Assembly (NCBI GenBank): GCA_024275485.1
Contig: JAJRZA010000035.1
Coordinates: 33,820 to 97,819, forward strand
From: Candidatus Krumholzibacteriota bacterium
Lineage (GTDB): Bacteria; Krumholzibacteriota; Krumholzibacteriia; LZORAL124-64-63
Length of the DNA stretch: 64,000 bases
Direction: 5' to 3'
The notes beneath the pieces are model-generated. The model ran no database searches. It worked only from the letters and a program-made list of their open reading frames with translations, and was not told where the DNA came from. A program made the translations under genes and the position numbers. Positions 25,217 through 34,498 of this stretch are shown piece by piece. The first letter of the stretch is position 1; each line of letters opens with the position of its first letter.

Positions 25217-26175
25217 TGAACCACCAGCGCCCCACTCCCCAACTGCCTGCTCCGGCCTTGTTGAACCAATGGCCCGTTCTGGCGGGGATGGTGGTTGTTT
25301 TGCTGGTTCCGTTCTTCCTGCCCATTCCCATGGCTCTTCGCCGCCATCCGCTAATAGGCAATCTGGGAGACCAGGTTCACGTTCCCTTCCTGATGATTCT
25401 GACTCTCCTGATGTACTGGCGCGGGCCCTTGACCGGGCGTTTGAAAGCTGCCGCCCTGGCAGGCATGATCCTGGGCGGCAGCATTGAACTGATTCAAACC
25501 ATGGTGGGACGGGCTGCCTTGCTGGGCGATTTTGCCCTCGATCTGGCCGGTATCCTTTTGGCTGTCGGCCTGGTGATTTGGAAAGGCCATCAGCGCAAAA
25601 TCGGCCTGGGTATCATGGTGTCCGTCATTTTAATACTGTCGACCCAGCTCTATTTCCTGCCCGGTTTGGTTTTGGGCAGTTATCACGCCAAACGATCCTT
25701 TCCCCTGGTATCAGACTTTGAGGGCAGCCATGAAAAATGGTTGTGGTCCGATTCCTACAATGCCCGGCTCGACTTTGTGAAAGTGCCCGACTCACCCGGT
25801 GGTCCCGGCACTGTTTTGCGCATCGAAAGTGGTCCACCCAGCCGCTGGCCCGGTGCCCAGATGAAGCATTTTCCCCATGACTGGAGCCAGTACCGGGTTC
25901 TCAAATTCGAGGCCCGCCACGTGACTCCCCACCGGGAAACTGTTCCATTTTCCCTGCGCCTGGATGATTTCCAATCCCGCCGGGATCAATCCTGGGTCAA
26001 CAGTCGATTTGTGGCGACTGCCGAATGGAAATCCTACACCATGCCGATCGCCCGGCGACAAGTCCTTTACGGCGACAGAATCTTGAATCTGAATGATATG
26101 TCCTATCTCCTGGTTGTCCTCAGTGACAAGAAGGATTCCACAGCCATCCAGATTGACAATTTGCGGTTGGAATAA
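25216..26175 (+). CDS. VanZ-like membrane protein with carboxy-terminal beta domain
   Basis: 319 residues. Four membrane helices with the VanZ-like pattern (LIGNLGDQVHVPFL ... GSIELIQTMVGRAALLGDFALDLAGILL) cover residues 15-150. The rest is a soluble jelly-roll-like domain (VSDFEGSHEKWLWSDSY ... MSYLLVVLSDKKDSTAIQID) of the kind that binds carbohydrate. ATG at 25216 overlaps the upstream stop (TGATG). Coexpression with the glycosyltransferase suggests a role in making or tethering a surface glycan. Confidence 0.8.
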   Translation: MNHQRPTPQLPAPALLNQWPVLAGMVVVLLVPFFLPIPMALRRHPLIGNLGDQVHVPFLMILTLLMYWRGPLTGRLKAAALAGMILGGSIELIQTMVGRAALLGDFALDLAGILLAVGLVIWKGHQRKIGLGIMVSVILILSTQLYFLPGLVLGSYHAKRSFPLVSDFEGSHEKWLWSDSYNARLDFVKVPDSPGGPGTVLRIESGPPSRWPGAQMKHFPHDWSQYRVLKFEARHVTPHRETVPFSLRLDDFQSRRDQSWVNSRFVATAEWKSYTMPIARRQVLYGDRILNLNDMSYLLVVLSDKKDSTAIQIDNLRLE

Positions 26176-26180
26176 AACAA

Positions 26181-26200
26181 GGGCGCCATGGACGGCGCCC
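26181..26200. terminator. Terminator hairpin, convergent genes
   Basis: GGGCGCC (26181-26187) and GGCGCCC (26194-26200) with a six-base loop and AACA/TGTT extending the stem, between the VanZ-like gene and the propeller gene that face each other. Confidence 0.7.
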
Positions 26201-26229
26201 CCTGTTTCCCATATGAACCCCAACCTTGG

Positions 26230-27483
26230 TCAGTTGTTGGCCGCTTGCAGGTAGATCACTTCCATGGGAGCGGCTTCTTCGTCTTCATCTTCGGCGACCC
26301 CCGCCCCGGCACCACCCATCATCAAGGACGCCAAGGCGTCGGTGAAGCCGGTGATCAGCACTGCGGAACCATCCGAAGTCCAAAAGAGACGATCATCCAG
26401 ACCATCGCCCGGGCTTTGCACAGCCACCTCTTTGATGAAATGACCGTCGGCATCAAACACATCATAGGTGGCCATCTGACCTTCCGGTTGCTCGAAACCC
26501 GATTGGCTCGAAGTCACCCACAGGAAACCATCAGGTGCAAATCTCAGCACACTGATATCCGGTTCGGTTTTCGACACTTCGAACCTGGCTCCAGGGATCC
26601 GGGACAACTGGGCTGTGGCCATGGTCTGGGCCGTATTGTATTCCTCGTCGGTGCGTTTCCGGTGTTCGTATTTTCGCTCGATGATCCGGTCGAGGGAGCC
26701 ATCGGGAAGGTAGACATGGATCTGGTACCGGTTGCGAATCTTGCTGACATAAACCCGCCCATCGGGTCCCACTGCCACTTTGCGGTAGGTGATCTCGTCC
26801 TGATCGTCTTCATTTTGGTTGAAATTGGAAAAATCCGTTTCTTTTTCCACTTGGGTCAGGCGTACGGTTTCAGTGCCGTCGGGCCCGAAGTTGGCAACAA
26901 AATTGATTTCAGTTCTGCTGGTTGGGCCGCCCTGTTTGAAATTCCGTCCACTGATCGTCACCTGACCGTCGACATTGGCCAGGCAATCCATCAGAACCAA
27001 AAAGCCCCCGTCCTCCACCTTGGGTTGAAAAACACCTTGGGGATTTCCCTGCAAGTCGATGGTGACTACTTTTCCCGGAAAACTTTGAACCAACCCCAGG
27101 TTGCCATTGGGCATCATCAACAGGTCGGATGGATTGCGGGTTTCCCCCGGTCCTTCACCTTCGTGGCTGAGGGTATCGAGGCGCTCCCCGTCGGGTGAAT
27201 AGACAGGCACTTCGGAAAGCCGGGTATCCAGCAGATAAATGGTGCCGTCTTCGGTGAGCACCACCTGGGAGATGAGGCCAAAGAAATCATCACCATCTTC
27301 GCCCCCCGCTCGCCACACTTCTTCCATGATGATGGTTTCAATTCCCTCGGCGGATTGCTCCCCATTGATGATGTGAAGCACACCATTTCGGATAACTTCT
27401 TCACCGGCAACGGATAAGCCTGCCGACAAGATAATCGTCACAAACAAGGCCGCTTCCAATACACGTTTTGCCATGATAATCAT
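26230..27483 (-). CDS. Exported six-bladed beta-propeller protein
   Basis: 417 residues. A signal peptide (about residues 1-25) precedes NHL/6-bladed propeller repeats with recurring xDGTIYLLD, PDGRVYVS, PDGFLWVTS blades and a GEGPGETRNPSDL motif typical of FCB propeller proteins. A long acidic run (EDEDEEAAP) is near the end. ATG at 27483 has AAAGGA about seven bases upstream; an inner ATG at 27474 is possible. No catalytic signature is seen. There is no NPFNPS module, so it is probably periplasmic. Confidence 0.8.
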   Translation of the reverse strand: MIIMAKRVLEAALFVTIILSAGLSVAGEEVIRNGVLHIINGEQSAEGIETIIMEEVWRAGGEDGDDFFGLISQVVLTEDGTIYLLDTRLSEVPVYSPDGERLDTLSHEGEGPGETRNPSDLLMMPNGNLGLVQSFPGKVVTIDLQGNPQGVFQPKVEDGGFLVLMDCLANVDGQVTISGRNFKQGGPTSRTEINFVANFGPDGTETVRLTQVEKETDFSNFNQNEDDQDEITYRKVAVGPDGRVYVSKIRNRYQIHVYLPDGSLDRIIERKYEHRKRTDEEYNTAQTMATAQLSRIPGARFEVSKTEPDISVLRFAPDGFLWVTSSQSGFEQPEGQMATYDVFDADGHFIKEVAVQSPGDGLDDRLFWTSDGSAVLITGFTDALASLMMGGAGAGVAEDEDEEAAPMEVIYLQAANN

Positions 27484-27617
27484 GGTTTTATCCTTTCCTG
27501 AGCTATATGCCCGGGTCTGATTCCCTGCAAGCCGGATCAATGTACGACCAGATACCCGAAGTGTTTCATTTATCATCACGATCTGGACTTTCAGCTGCCG
27601 TGGGTTAACTTGCGCAC

Positions 27618-28895
27618 ATGATAAACCGCATCGGCATTTCCGCCCTTTTCCGCTTTTGGCTACCCTTGCAGACCACTTGGCTGATGATGGCCCTTGAAGG
27701 TCCCCTCCTGACGGCGCTGATTGCCCGCCTGGCCGAGCCAAAACTCAACCTGGCCGCCTACGGTGTGGCTTTCGCCCTGGCCATCATGGTTGAAGCCCCG
27801 GTGATCATGATGATGAGCGCCTCGGTCGCCCTGGTCGATTCGGCGGAGAACTATCGTCGTCTGCGCAACTTCACCTGGTTTTTGAACATCGGCATCACCG
27901 TGTCCATGGTGGTTTTGGTCTTCTCACCCGCCTGGTCCCTGGTGATCCACACCTGGATCCGACTCGACCCCGAAGTTGCTTCCCTGACCCGCACCGCCCT
28001 GATCATCATGCTGCCCTGGCCGGCGGCCATTGGATATCGTCGGTTTTACCAGGGCTTGCTGATTCGTACCGGCCGCACCAGGCTTGTGGCCTGGGGTACC
28101 GCCATTCGGTTGACGAGCATGGCTTTAACCGCCTTCGGACTGAAATTTCTGACCGACATCAATGGCGCCTGGCTGGGAGCTGCAGCCCTGAGTGTTGGTG
28201 TCGTATTTGAAGCGGTGGTCAGCCGAGCGATGGCCCGGGAAAGTATCGCCGAGGTAATGGCTGCCAAACCGCAACGCCCGATGAGTTACGGAGAGATCAC
28301 GCGGTTTTATTATCCCCTGGCCCTGACTTCGACCATCTCCCTGATGGTTCATCCCATGGTGACGTTTTTCCTGGGCCAGTCGCGCAACAGCCTGGAATCG
28401 TTGGCTGTACTGCCGGTGATCAACGCCCTGGTTTTTATCTTCCGCACGCCGGGACTGAGTTTTCAGGAAGCAGCCATCACCATGCTGGCAAAATCGAAAG
28501 AAAATCTGACTCCGGTGACACACTTTGCCGCTTACCTGGGATCCGCAGCGGCGCTGGGTTTGGGGCTCATTGCCCTGACACCCCTGAGCAGGTTCTGGTT
28601 GGAAGGAATCTCCGGGTTGACACCGGAGTTGGCATCTTTTGCCGGACTGCCCATCAAGATTCTGGTGCTCATGCCCGCCATGAGCGTCATGCTGTCCATG
28701 CAGCGGGCTATTTTGGTGAATCGTCGCAACACCGGGCCGGTGACCTGGGCCTCCGCCTTGGAAGTGGCGGGGATTTTGGTGACGTTGCTGGTGACCTTGA
28801 ATTACGGGGATTGGGTAGGGGTTACGGCAGCCGCTACCGCGTTTATGGTAGGGAGGGTTGTTGGGATTTCCTGGTTGTTGAAGCCGGTGCGGTGA
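27618..28895 (+). CDS. MATE/flippase-like membrane transporter
   Basis: 425 residues with about twelve membrane helices in two similar halves. The pattern fits the MATE/MOP superfamily: MMALEGPLLTALIARLAEP at the start, EAPVIMMMSASVALVDS and PWPAAIGYRRFYQGLLIRTGRTR. It is nearer to the ANKH/flippase-like branch than to NorM. The exported compound is unknown. The start at 27618 is a plain ATG with no strong ribosome site. It is divergent from the propeller gene. Confidence 0.8.
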   Translation: MINRIGISALFRFWLPLQTTWLMMALEGPLLTALIARLAEPKLNLAAYGVAFALAIMVEAPVIMMMSASVALVDSAENYRRLRNFTWFLNIGITVSMVVLVFSPAWSLVIHTWIRLDPEVASLTRTALIIMLPWPAAIGYRRFYQGLLIRTGRTRLVAWGTAIRLTSMALTAFGLKFLTDINGAWLGAAALSVGVVFEAVVSRAMARESIAEVMAAKPQRPMSYGEITRFYYPLALTSTISLMVHPMVTFFLGQSRNSLESLAVLPVINALVFIFRTPGLSFQEAAITMLAKSKENLTPVTHFAAYLGSAAALGLGLIALTPLSRFWLEGISGLTPELASFAGLPIKILVLMPAMSVMLSMQRAILVNRRNTGPVTWASALEVAGILVTLLVTLNYGDWVGVTAAATAFMVGRVVGISWLLKPVR

Positions 28896-29075
28896 AATGG
28901 GACACGAGGGTGAGTTGGTGTCCCCAAATTCATGCAACTTTTTATCCCCATGCTTTTGTGCCCGAATGCGGATTTATCCCCTGTCATTGATCAAAAAGGT
29001 TATAATTAAAAGACACATCATTTGATCCGATCTCCGCCCACGCCTCGGATCCCATTTTTCTGCCCGGAGGCCAAA

Positions 29076-31640
29076 ATGACCCGCCGTGTTCTGCCCCTAC
29101 TCGCTGTCGCCATCCTTTTCCTTTCACCACTATTGCTGGACCACACGCCCGAACCCACCAAAAGCCGGGAACCGTCCCTGGCACCCAACATGTGGTTCTG
29201 GAACCAGCGCGCTTATCCCCATGGTGAGATCAAGCAGGAAAGTTTCAAACTGGCCATCGACCAGGCCGCAGCCAAAAAAGCGGAAGCCCGCACCCTGCGG
29301 TCCAGCGGTGACAAGAACCTGTTGCTGACAGCCGATTGGCAGGAGCGCGGTCCGGTGAATGTTGGCGGCCGGGTCACCGATCTGGCTGTGCATCCCACCG
29401 ACGCGAACACAGCCTATGCGGCCATGGCCAGCGGTGGCATCTTCAAAACCATCAACGGGGGAATTGACTGGGTGCCCATGTTCGACGACGAAGCGGCCAT
29501 TAGTTGCGGAGCCGTGGCTGTTGATCCGGGCAATCCGGCGACCGTTTGGGCGGGTACGGGGGAAGCCAACGCGGGCAGTTACAGTTTCTTCGGTTTGGGG
29601 ATCTACCGATCCGATGACGGTGGTTCCACCTGGCAGAACAAAGGTCTTGCCGAGGGTCGGTACATCGCGCGCATCGCCGTGGACCCCACCAACAGCAACC
29701 GGGTCTTCACCGCGGTCACTGGAAAACTGTTCGGCACCGGGGCCAACCGGGGTGTCTACCGCACCTTCGACGGCGGCGACAACTGGGAACGTTGCTTTGC
29801 TTTGACCGACTCCACCGCCGCCATCGACCTGGCCATGAATCCCGACAACCCGGACATCATCTATGTGGCCATGTGGGAGCGCACCCGCGGCCTGACCTAT
29901 CGGCGCAGCGGAGGTCCCAGCAGCGGCATCTGGCGCACCACCGACGGCGGCGACAACTGGCAACACCTGACCAACGGCTTGCCCGGGGGCAGCAATGGAC
30001 GCATCGGCATCAGCCTGTGTGCTTCCCAGCCGGATGTTTTGTACACGGTCTATGCGGACGCCAGCGGATATTTTTCAGGTGCCTACAAGACCACCAACGG
30101 CGGCGATAGCTGGTCCAACGCCGGTTCATCCAGCCTTGGCGGCGTCTTCAGCAGTTACGGATGGTGGTTCGGAAATATTCGCGTCGACCCTTCCAACCCG
30201 GACAACGCCTTCGTCCTGGGATTGCCCCTTTACCGCACCACCAACGGCGGATCCAGCTGGTCCGAATCCGGCTCGAACATGCACGTGGATCATCACGCCA
30301 TGGCTTTTGCCCCCAGCCAACCTACCAAGGTGTACGAGGGCAACGACGGTGGACTTTATTTCAGCACCAACAGCGGCAGCAACTGGACCAAGGTCAACAA
30401 CCAACCCACCAGCCAGTTCTACGCCATCGCCATTGATGAGCAATATCCGGAACGTCTTTACGGTGGTACCCAGGACTACGGCACCTGGCGCACCCTCACA
30501 GGCAACATCGACGACTGGGAGCACATCCTTGGTGGCGACGGATTTCATTGCCTGGTTGATCCCACGGACAGCGACATCATCTTTGCCGAATACCAGAACG
30601 GCGGCTTGAGCAAAAGCACCAACGGCGGCAGCTGGTTCAGCGGGGCCATGGAAGGGGTGGCTTTTGACGACCGCATCAACTGGTCCATGCCGGTGATCAT
30701 GACACCAGGCACTCCGACCACCATGTACCTGGGCACCCACCGTGTCTACAAAAGCACCGACCAGGGTGATTTTTGGAACGCCATCAGCGATGATCTGACG
30801 GGTGGCGATCAGGGTGCCGGTTTCGGTACCATCACCACCCTGGCCTGCTCGCCGTCGAGCCCGGTCACCGTGATGGCCGGCACGGACGATGGCCGGGTCT
30901 GGAGATTCTCGCCCCTGTTCGGCAACTGGACCCTGATTTCTTCCAGCCTACCCAACCGCTGGGTAACCCGGGTCGCTTTCGATCCCACCAACTCCAACAT
31001 CCTTTACGTCACTCTCAGCGGTTTGCGCTGGGAAGAGAGCGAAGGTCACGTCTTCAAAAGCATCAACAACGGCGGTTCCTGGACCGACATCAGCGGCGAC
31101 CTGCCCGAAGCTCCCGTCAACTGCATTGTGGTGGATCCGGAACTGACCGATCGCCTCTATGTGGGCACCGATGTCGGTTGCTATTTCACCGTCGACGAAG
31201 GTGCAAGTTGGCAGGTTTTGGGCAACGGATTGCCCAACACCCCGGTGCTGGACATGAAATTCCATCAAGGCACTAGCACCCTGGTGGCGGGCACCCATGG
31301 GCGCAGCATGTTCAGCCTGACCTTGCCTGTTTCCAGCGCAGTGGATGATACTCCGGTTCTGGCCGACGGCTTTGGCCTGGCCAATCATCCGAATCCATTC
31401 AATCCCTTGACGACGGTTTCTTTCGTCCTCGAAAATACCGGGACGGTATCGGTGGACGTGATTGATATTCGCGGAAGGTTGGTTGATCGACTGCACCAGG
31501 GAAACCTGGCTGCCGGCCCCCACGAGATGCGCTGGAACGGCCGTTCCCGCGCGGGACTGGAAATGCCAAGCGGTTTGTATTTTGTGCAAATCAAGTCAGG
31601 AGGCCAAACCGCCCGGCACAAGATGACTCTGGTCAGGTAA
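29076..31640 (+). CDS. Secreted VPS10/sortilin-type propeller protein with sorting module
   Basis: 854 residues. Signal peptide residues 1-20, then a large propeller made of BNR-like repeats (GGIFKTINGGIDW, GVYRTFDGGDNWE, GIWRTTDGGDNWQ, GAYKTTNGGDSWS, HVFKSINNGGSWT). The last 80 residues are the NHPNPFNPLTT + immunoglobulin-like module ending KMTLVR. ATG at 29076 has GGAGG six bases upstream. Proteins like this bind or cleave polymers outside the cell; no glycosidase residues can be assigned. It ends 10 bases before the convergent unknown gene. Confidence 0.87.
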   Translation: MTRRVLPLLAVAILFLSPLLLDHTPEPTKSREPSLAPNMWFWNQRAYPHGEIKQESFKLAIDQAAAKKAEARTLRSSGDKNLLLTADWQERGPVNVGGRVTDLAVHPTDANTAYAAMASGGIFKTINGGIDWVPMFDDEAAISCGAVAVDPGNPATVWAGTGEANAGSYSFFGLGIYRSDDGGSTWQNKGLAEGRYIARIAVDPTNSNRVFTAVTGKLFGTGANRGVYRTFDGGDNWERCFALTDSTAAIDLAMNPDNPDIIYVAMWERTRGLTYRRSGGPSSGIWRTTDGGDNWQHLTNGLPGGSNGRIGISLCASQPDVLYTVYADASGYFSGAYKTTNGGDSWSNAGSSSLGGVFSSYGWWFGNIRVDPSNPDNAFVLGLPLYRTTNGGSSWSESGSNMHVDHHAMAFAPSQPTKVYEGNDGGLYFSTNSGSNWTKVNNQPTSQFYAIAIDEQYPERLYGGTQDYGTWRTLTGNIDDWEHILGGDGFHCLVDPTDSDIIFAEYQNGGLSKSTNGGSWFSGAMEGVAFDDRINWSMPVIMTPGTPTTMYLGTHRVYKSTDQGDFWNAISDDLTGGDQGAGFGTITTLACSPSSPVTVMAGTDDGRVWRFSPLFGNWTLISSSLPNRWVTRVAFDPTNSNILYVTLSGLRWEESEGHVFKSINNGGSWTDISGDLPEAPVNCIVVDPELTDRLYVGTDVGCYFTVDEGASWQVLGNGLPNTPVLDMKFHQGTSTLVAGTHGRSMFSLTLPVSSAVDDTPVLADGFGLANHPNPFNPLTTVSFVLENTGTVSVDVIDIRGRLVDRLHQGNLAAGPHEMRWNGRSRAGLEMPSGLYFVQIKSGGQTARHKMTLVR

Positions 31641-31650
31641 AGAACCTCTC

Positions 31651-33444
31651 TCAGTCGAGCTTCAGCCAATCGAACCACATGGAGTGGTGCTTCTTGTACC
31701 ATACCAGAACCGTGCGCAGAATCTTCTGGTCGTCCAGGGAAATAACATCGGTGCTGATGCGGTCGAAGTGCAAGCGTATGCCATGGTCCCCGATGTGATC
31801 CAGCGCTTCGGAACATAGAGTTTGCAGCTCGTTGCGAATGCGGCCCGAGTCGGAAATCTTGATCGCCCGCTCCAGGTGATCCTCACCGTGGAAGAACCTG
31901 ATCAGCAGAGGATTGCAAACCAAAGGCCGCACTTTTTCGTCTTCCATAAAGCGCAGGGTGAGCTTCACCAGTTTGATGCCTCTGGGTGTGGACAGACGCA
32001 CGGTCACGGCGTAGGTATCAGCGTCCAGTTTTTCAACACCGGATGCGCCCGTGTACGGATCGTCGAGCATGAAGCCGGCCAGGGCCATGACATCCCACTT
32101 CTTGCGGGGCAGAAAATCTTCAGCAGCCAAGGTGAATTTATCCAGGGGAATTCCCGCATCTCCGGCCTCTTGAATGCAGACGCGATAGTCCTCAACTTCC
32201 GCCGAAGAGAGTTTCTTGCCCACCAGCTCACCCAGCTTCCCGGCAAAATCCGGAGCGTCGACGTCCAGGCGCATAACCTTGTTCTCCAGGTGCCAGGGCA
32301 AATCAAACCTGGAACTGAACAAGGACAGGGAAACATCAATATCAAGGATTGGAGCCAGACTGGCGGCCTGCATCGATTCGGCGCTGGCAGCATAGCCGTC
32401 CACCAGGAACAGGTGGCGATCGCCGGCATCATCCAGCCAGTTGCCGACTTGATAGGTCGGCGCATAGGTGCCGGAATCGGTAAAGACGGGCACTCCGGTA
32501 GTGGGCAGAACCCAGCCATCCTCCACCACATGGGCGCCCACTTCGCGCCATTGATTCCACAAGTCACCAATGCGCGGCACCCGACTTTCACCAGACAAGG
32601 TCCAGACATGAACATTTCCCGGCTGAATGTCAGGCCAGGCCATTTTTATGGCATCCATGACCTTGCTGCGGGGAGTGTGGAAGTTCACGAGCAGCGATTG
32701 TTCGAATGCCTTCTGCACCACTCTGCAGGGCAGCAAAAGGTTGCCCATGTATCCTTCATAAGGACGGGTGACGGACAACGGTTGATCAAACAGATGCAGA
32801 ACCGTCATGGGTCCGGTGGACGAACCCTTGGCGAAGCGTGAAGTATTCTCCAAGGTATCAATAGCGGCACCCCAAATGGTGATGCCGGCCTTGTCCACTG
32901 TCTTGATGAAATCTTCCCAGGTGAAGCTTGGGTCGTTGATGAGTAACTGCACCATGCGGTCGAGGAAAATGGCCACCTGGGGCCGGGCGTAGATGCGGCC
33001 AAAGCCCAACAGGGGATTGCTGCCCATGTCCGGAGTTTCGCCGCCCTTGGGCATCAGGCCTTCACCGAGGCAAACCATCACCGCGTGGTTCTCGGGCAAC
33101 TCCCTGGTCAGAAACCACAAGGATTCACTCATCATGTAGGCGCTGATTGCGTCGGCGTCTTTTTTGACTCCGTTCAGTTCTTTTTTACCTAGTCCCTTGC
33201 CTTCGCCCTGGCGCCCAAAAAGCCGCGTCCCGAGGGCTGTCACTGCGGCTGTCATGATGAAGCCGCGTTCCATGGCGCCACCGGTAAAGCTGATTTCGTT
33301 CCTGAATTCAACGCCTCCGCTGTTGTCCAGCCGGGTGACTTCAATATCTTCCAGCCAGAGTTTGAAGCGTCTCAGGATGGGGCGGTTATCAAAAGCCCAC
33401 TGGGCGATCAGGTTGCGTTTTTCCATGAGTTGGGATTTTGACAT
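31651..33444 (-). CDS. Unrecognised 597-residue cytoplasmic protein
   Basis: No signal peptide, membrane segment or nucleotide-binding motif. It is acidic with mixed helix and strand and contains conserved-looking stretches (FTGGAMERGFIMTAAVTALG, CLGEGLMPKGGETPDMGSNP, GLMPKGG). The carboxy part (LRFMEDEKVRPLVCNPLLIRFFHGEDHLERAI) looks like a separate alpha/beta domain. ATG at 33444 has GGAGG nine bases upstream; the longer frame adds low-quality sequence. It stands alone between convergent and same-strand genes. I cannot assign a family. Confidence 0.75.
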   Translation of the reverse strand: MSKSQLMEKRNLIAQWAFDNRPILRRFKLWLEDIEVTRLDNSGGVEFRNEISFTGGAMERGFIMTAAVTALGTRLFGRQGEGKGLGKKELNGVKKDADAISAYMMSESLWFLTRELPENHAVMVCLGEGLMPKGGETPDMGSNPLLGFGRIYARPQVAIFLDRMVQLLINDPSFTWEDFIKTVDKAGITIWGAAIDTLENTSRFAKGSSTGPMTVLHLFDQPLSVTRPYEGYMGNLLLPCRVVQKAFEQSLLVNFHTPRSKVMDAIKMAWPDIQPGNVHVWTLSGESRVPRIGDLWNQWREVGAHVVEDGWVLPTTGVPVFTDSGTYAPTYQVGNWLDDAGDRHLFLVDGYAASAESMQAASLAPILDIDVSLSLFSSRFDLPWHLENKVMRLDVDAPDFAGKLGELVGKKLSSAEVEDYRVCIQEAGDAGIPLDKFTLAAEDFLPRKKWDVMALAGFMLDDPYTGASGVEKLDADTYAVTVRLSTPRGIKLVKLTLRFMEDEKVRPLVCNPLLIRFFHGEDHLERAIKISDSGRIRNELQTLCSEALDHIGDHGIRLHFDRISTDVISLDDQKILRTVLVWYKKHHSMWFDWLKLD

Positions 33445-33599
33445 GTCTGGAGCCCTCCGGAACTGACAGGTTGAATACTGAAAAGCTGGTTTTCTCCCGA
33501 CAATTGTAACTCGTTTTCCGCGCAAATAAACCACAAAAGGGCAATTTCGTCGGCAAATTGGTTGCGGGGGCAACAATTTCCATCCAGCACACCCTCAAA

Positions 33600-34025
33600 C
33601 TAGTCGTACTTCTTCCGGCGCTGGCTTTTCAAATCCGACCGACGGCGCTTCTCATCCAACCTTTTCTGCCGGGAAGCCTTGGTGGGTTTGGTCTTCCGGC
33701 GTGGTTTGGGGGGAATGAGGGCTTGGCGCACCAGGGTGGCCAGCCTCTGGTTCACTTCATCCCGATTGCGGTGCTGGCTGCGATGGCTGTCGGCGGCCAG
33801 CAACAGGTCACCGTCATCGGTAAGACGCGGGCCCAACACCAACAGGAGGCGTTTTTTAAGAAAATCCGACAACGCCAACGAAGCCGGTACATTCCAGCGC
33901 ACCTGAATGCGGGAATCAGTCTTGTTGGCATGCTGGCCACCCGGACCGGACGATCGGCTGGCAATGTAACTCAACTCCGATGCCGGAATGGTGACGTAGT
34001 TGTTGATGGGGATATCGTCAGGCAT
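33600..34025 (-). CDS. arfB: ArfB/YaeJ-type peptidyl-tRNA hydrolase
   Basis: 141 residues. It has the class-I release-factor GGQ motif (SSGPGGQHANKTDSRIQVRW) followed by a basic tail (KPRRKTKPTKASRQKRLDEKRRR) that in ArfB enters the empty mRNA channel of stalled ribosomes. It hydrolyses peptidyl-tRNA to rescue stalled ribosomes. ATG at 34025 has GGAG seven bases upstream. It is divergent from the cupin gene with 84 bases between. Confidence 0.92.
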   Translation of the reverse strand: MPDDIPINNYVTIPASELSYIASRSSGPGGQHANKTDSRIQVRWNVPASLALSDFLKKRLLLVLGPRLTDDGDLLLAADSHRSQHRNRDEVNQRLATLVRQALIPPKPRRKTKPTKASRQKRLDEKRRRSDLKSQRRKKYD

Positions 34026-34109
34026 TTTCACTCCAGAGGGGGACAAATTCCAGTTTCAAGCCTATCATACCAGATATTTCGATACTCCCCAACCCCCGGA
34101 GCACACAAC

Positions 34110-34460
34110 ATGATCATTCGCAAACTGGCCGACGTGGAAAAAACCGGTGTTGAAATGGAAGGCGTCAAAGGAATCACCAAGCAATTGGTTCTTGGCAGCA
34201 AAGAAGGCGTTCCTAACTTCAGCATTCGGGTTTTCACTTTGGAGCCGGGTGGACACTCACCGCATCATACCCACGAAGTCGAGCACCTGAATATCATCCT
34301 CTCCGGTGAAGGTGCCTTGATGGACAAGGACGGCCGGGCCAATCCGCTGGTGGCCGGGGATTTCGCCTTTGTGGCGCCCCATGATGTGCATCAATTCCGG
34401 AATACTTCCCAGACCGAGGACTTTGTTTTTGTTTGTGCGGTGCCGAAGGAGTATGAGTAG
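34110..34460 (+). CDS. Small cupin-domain protein
   Basis: 116 residues forming one cupin barrel: FTLEPGGHSPHHTHEVEHLNIILSGEG (first motif with His, His, Glu) and LVAGDFAFVAPHDVHQFRN (second motif with His). The metal site is complete. The start ATG 34110 has GGAG nine bases upstream. Substrate unknown; it may be a sensor domain or an isomerase/dioxygenase. Confidence 0.88.
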   Translation: MIIRKLADVEKTGVEMEGVKGITKQLVLGSKEGVPNFSIRVFTLEPGGHSPHHTHEVEHLNIILSGEGALMDKDGRANPLVAGDFAFVAPHDVHQFRNTSQTEDFVFVCAVPKEYE

Positions 34461-34498
34461 GGCCTTGACCTGCAAAGCCCTACCCTGTCGGGGATCGA

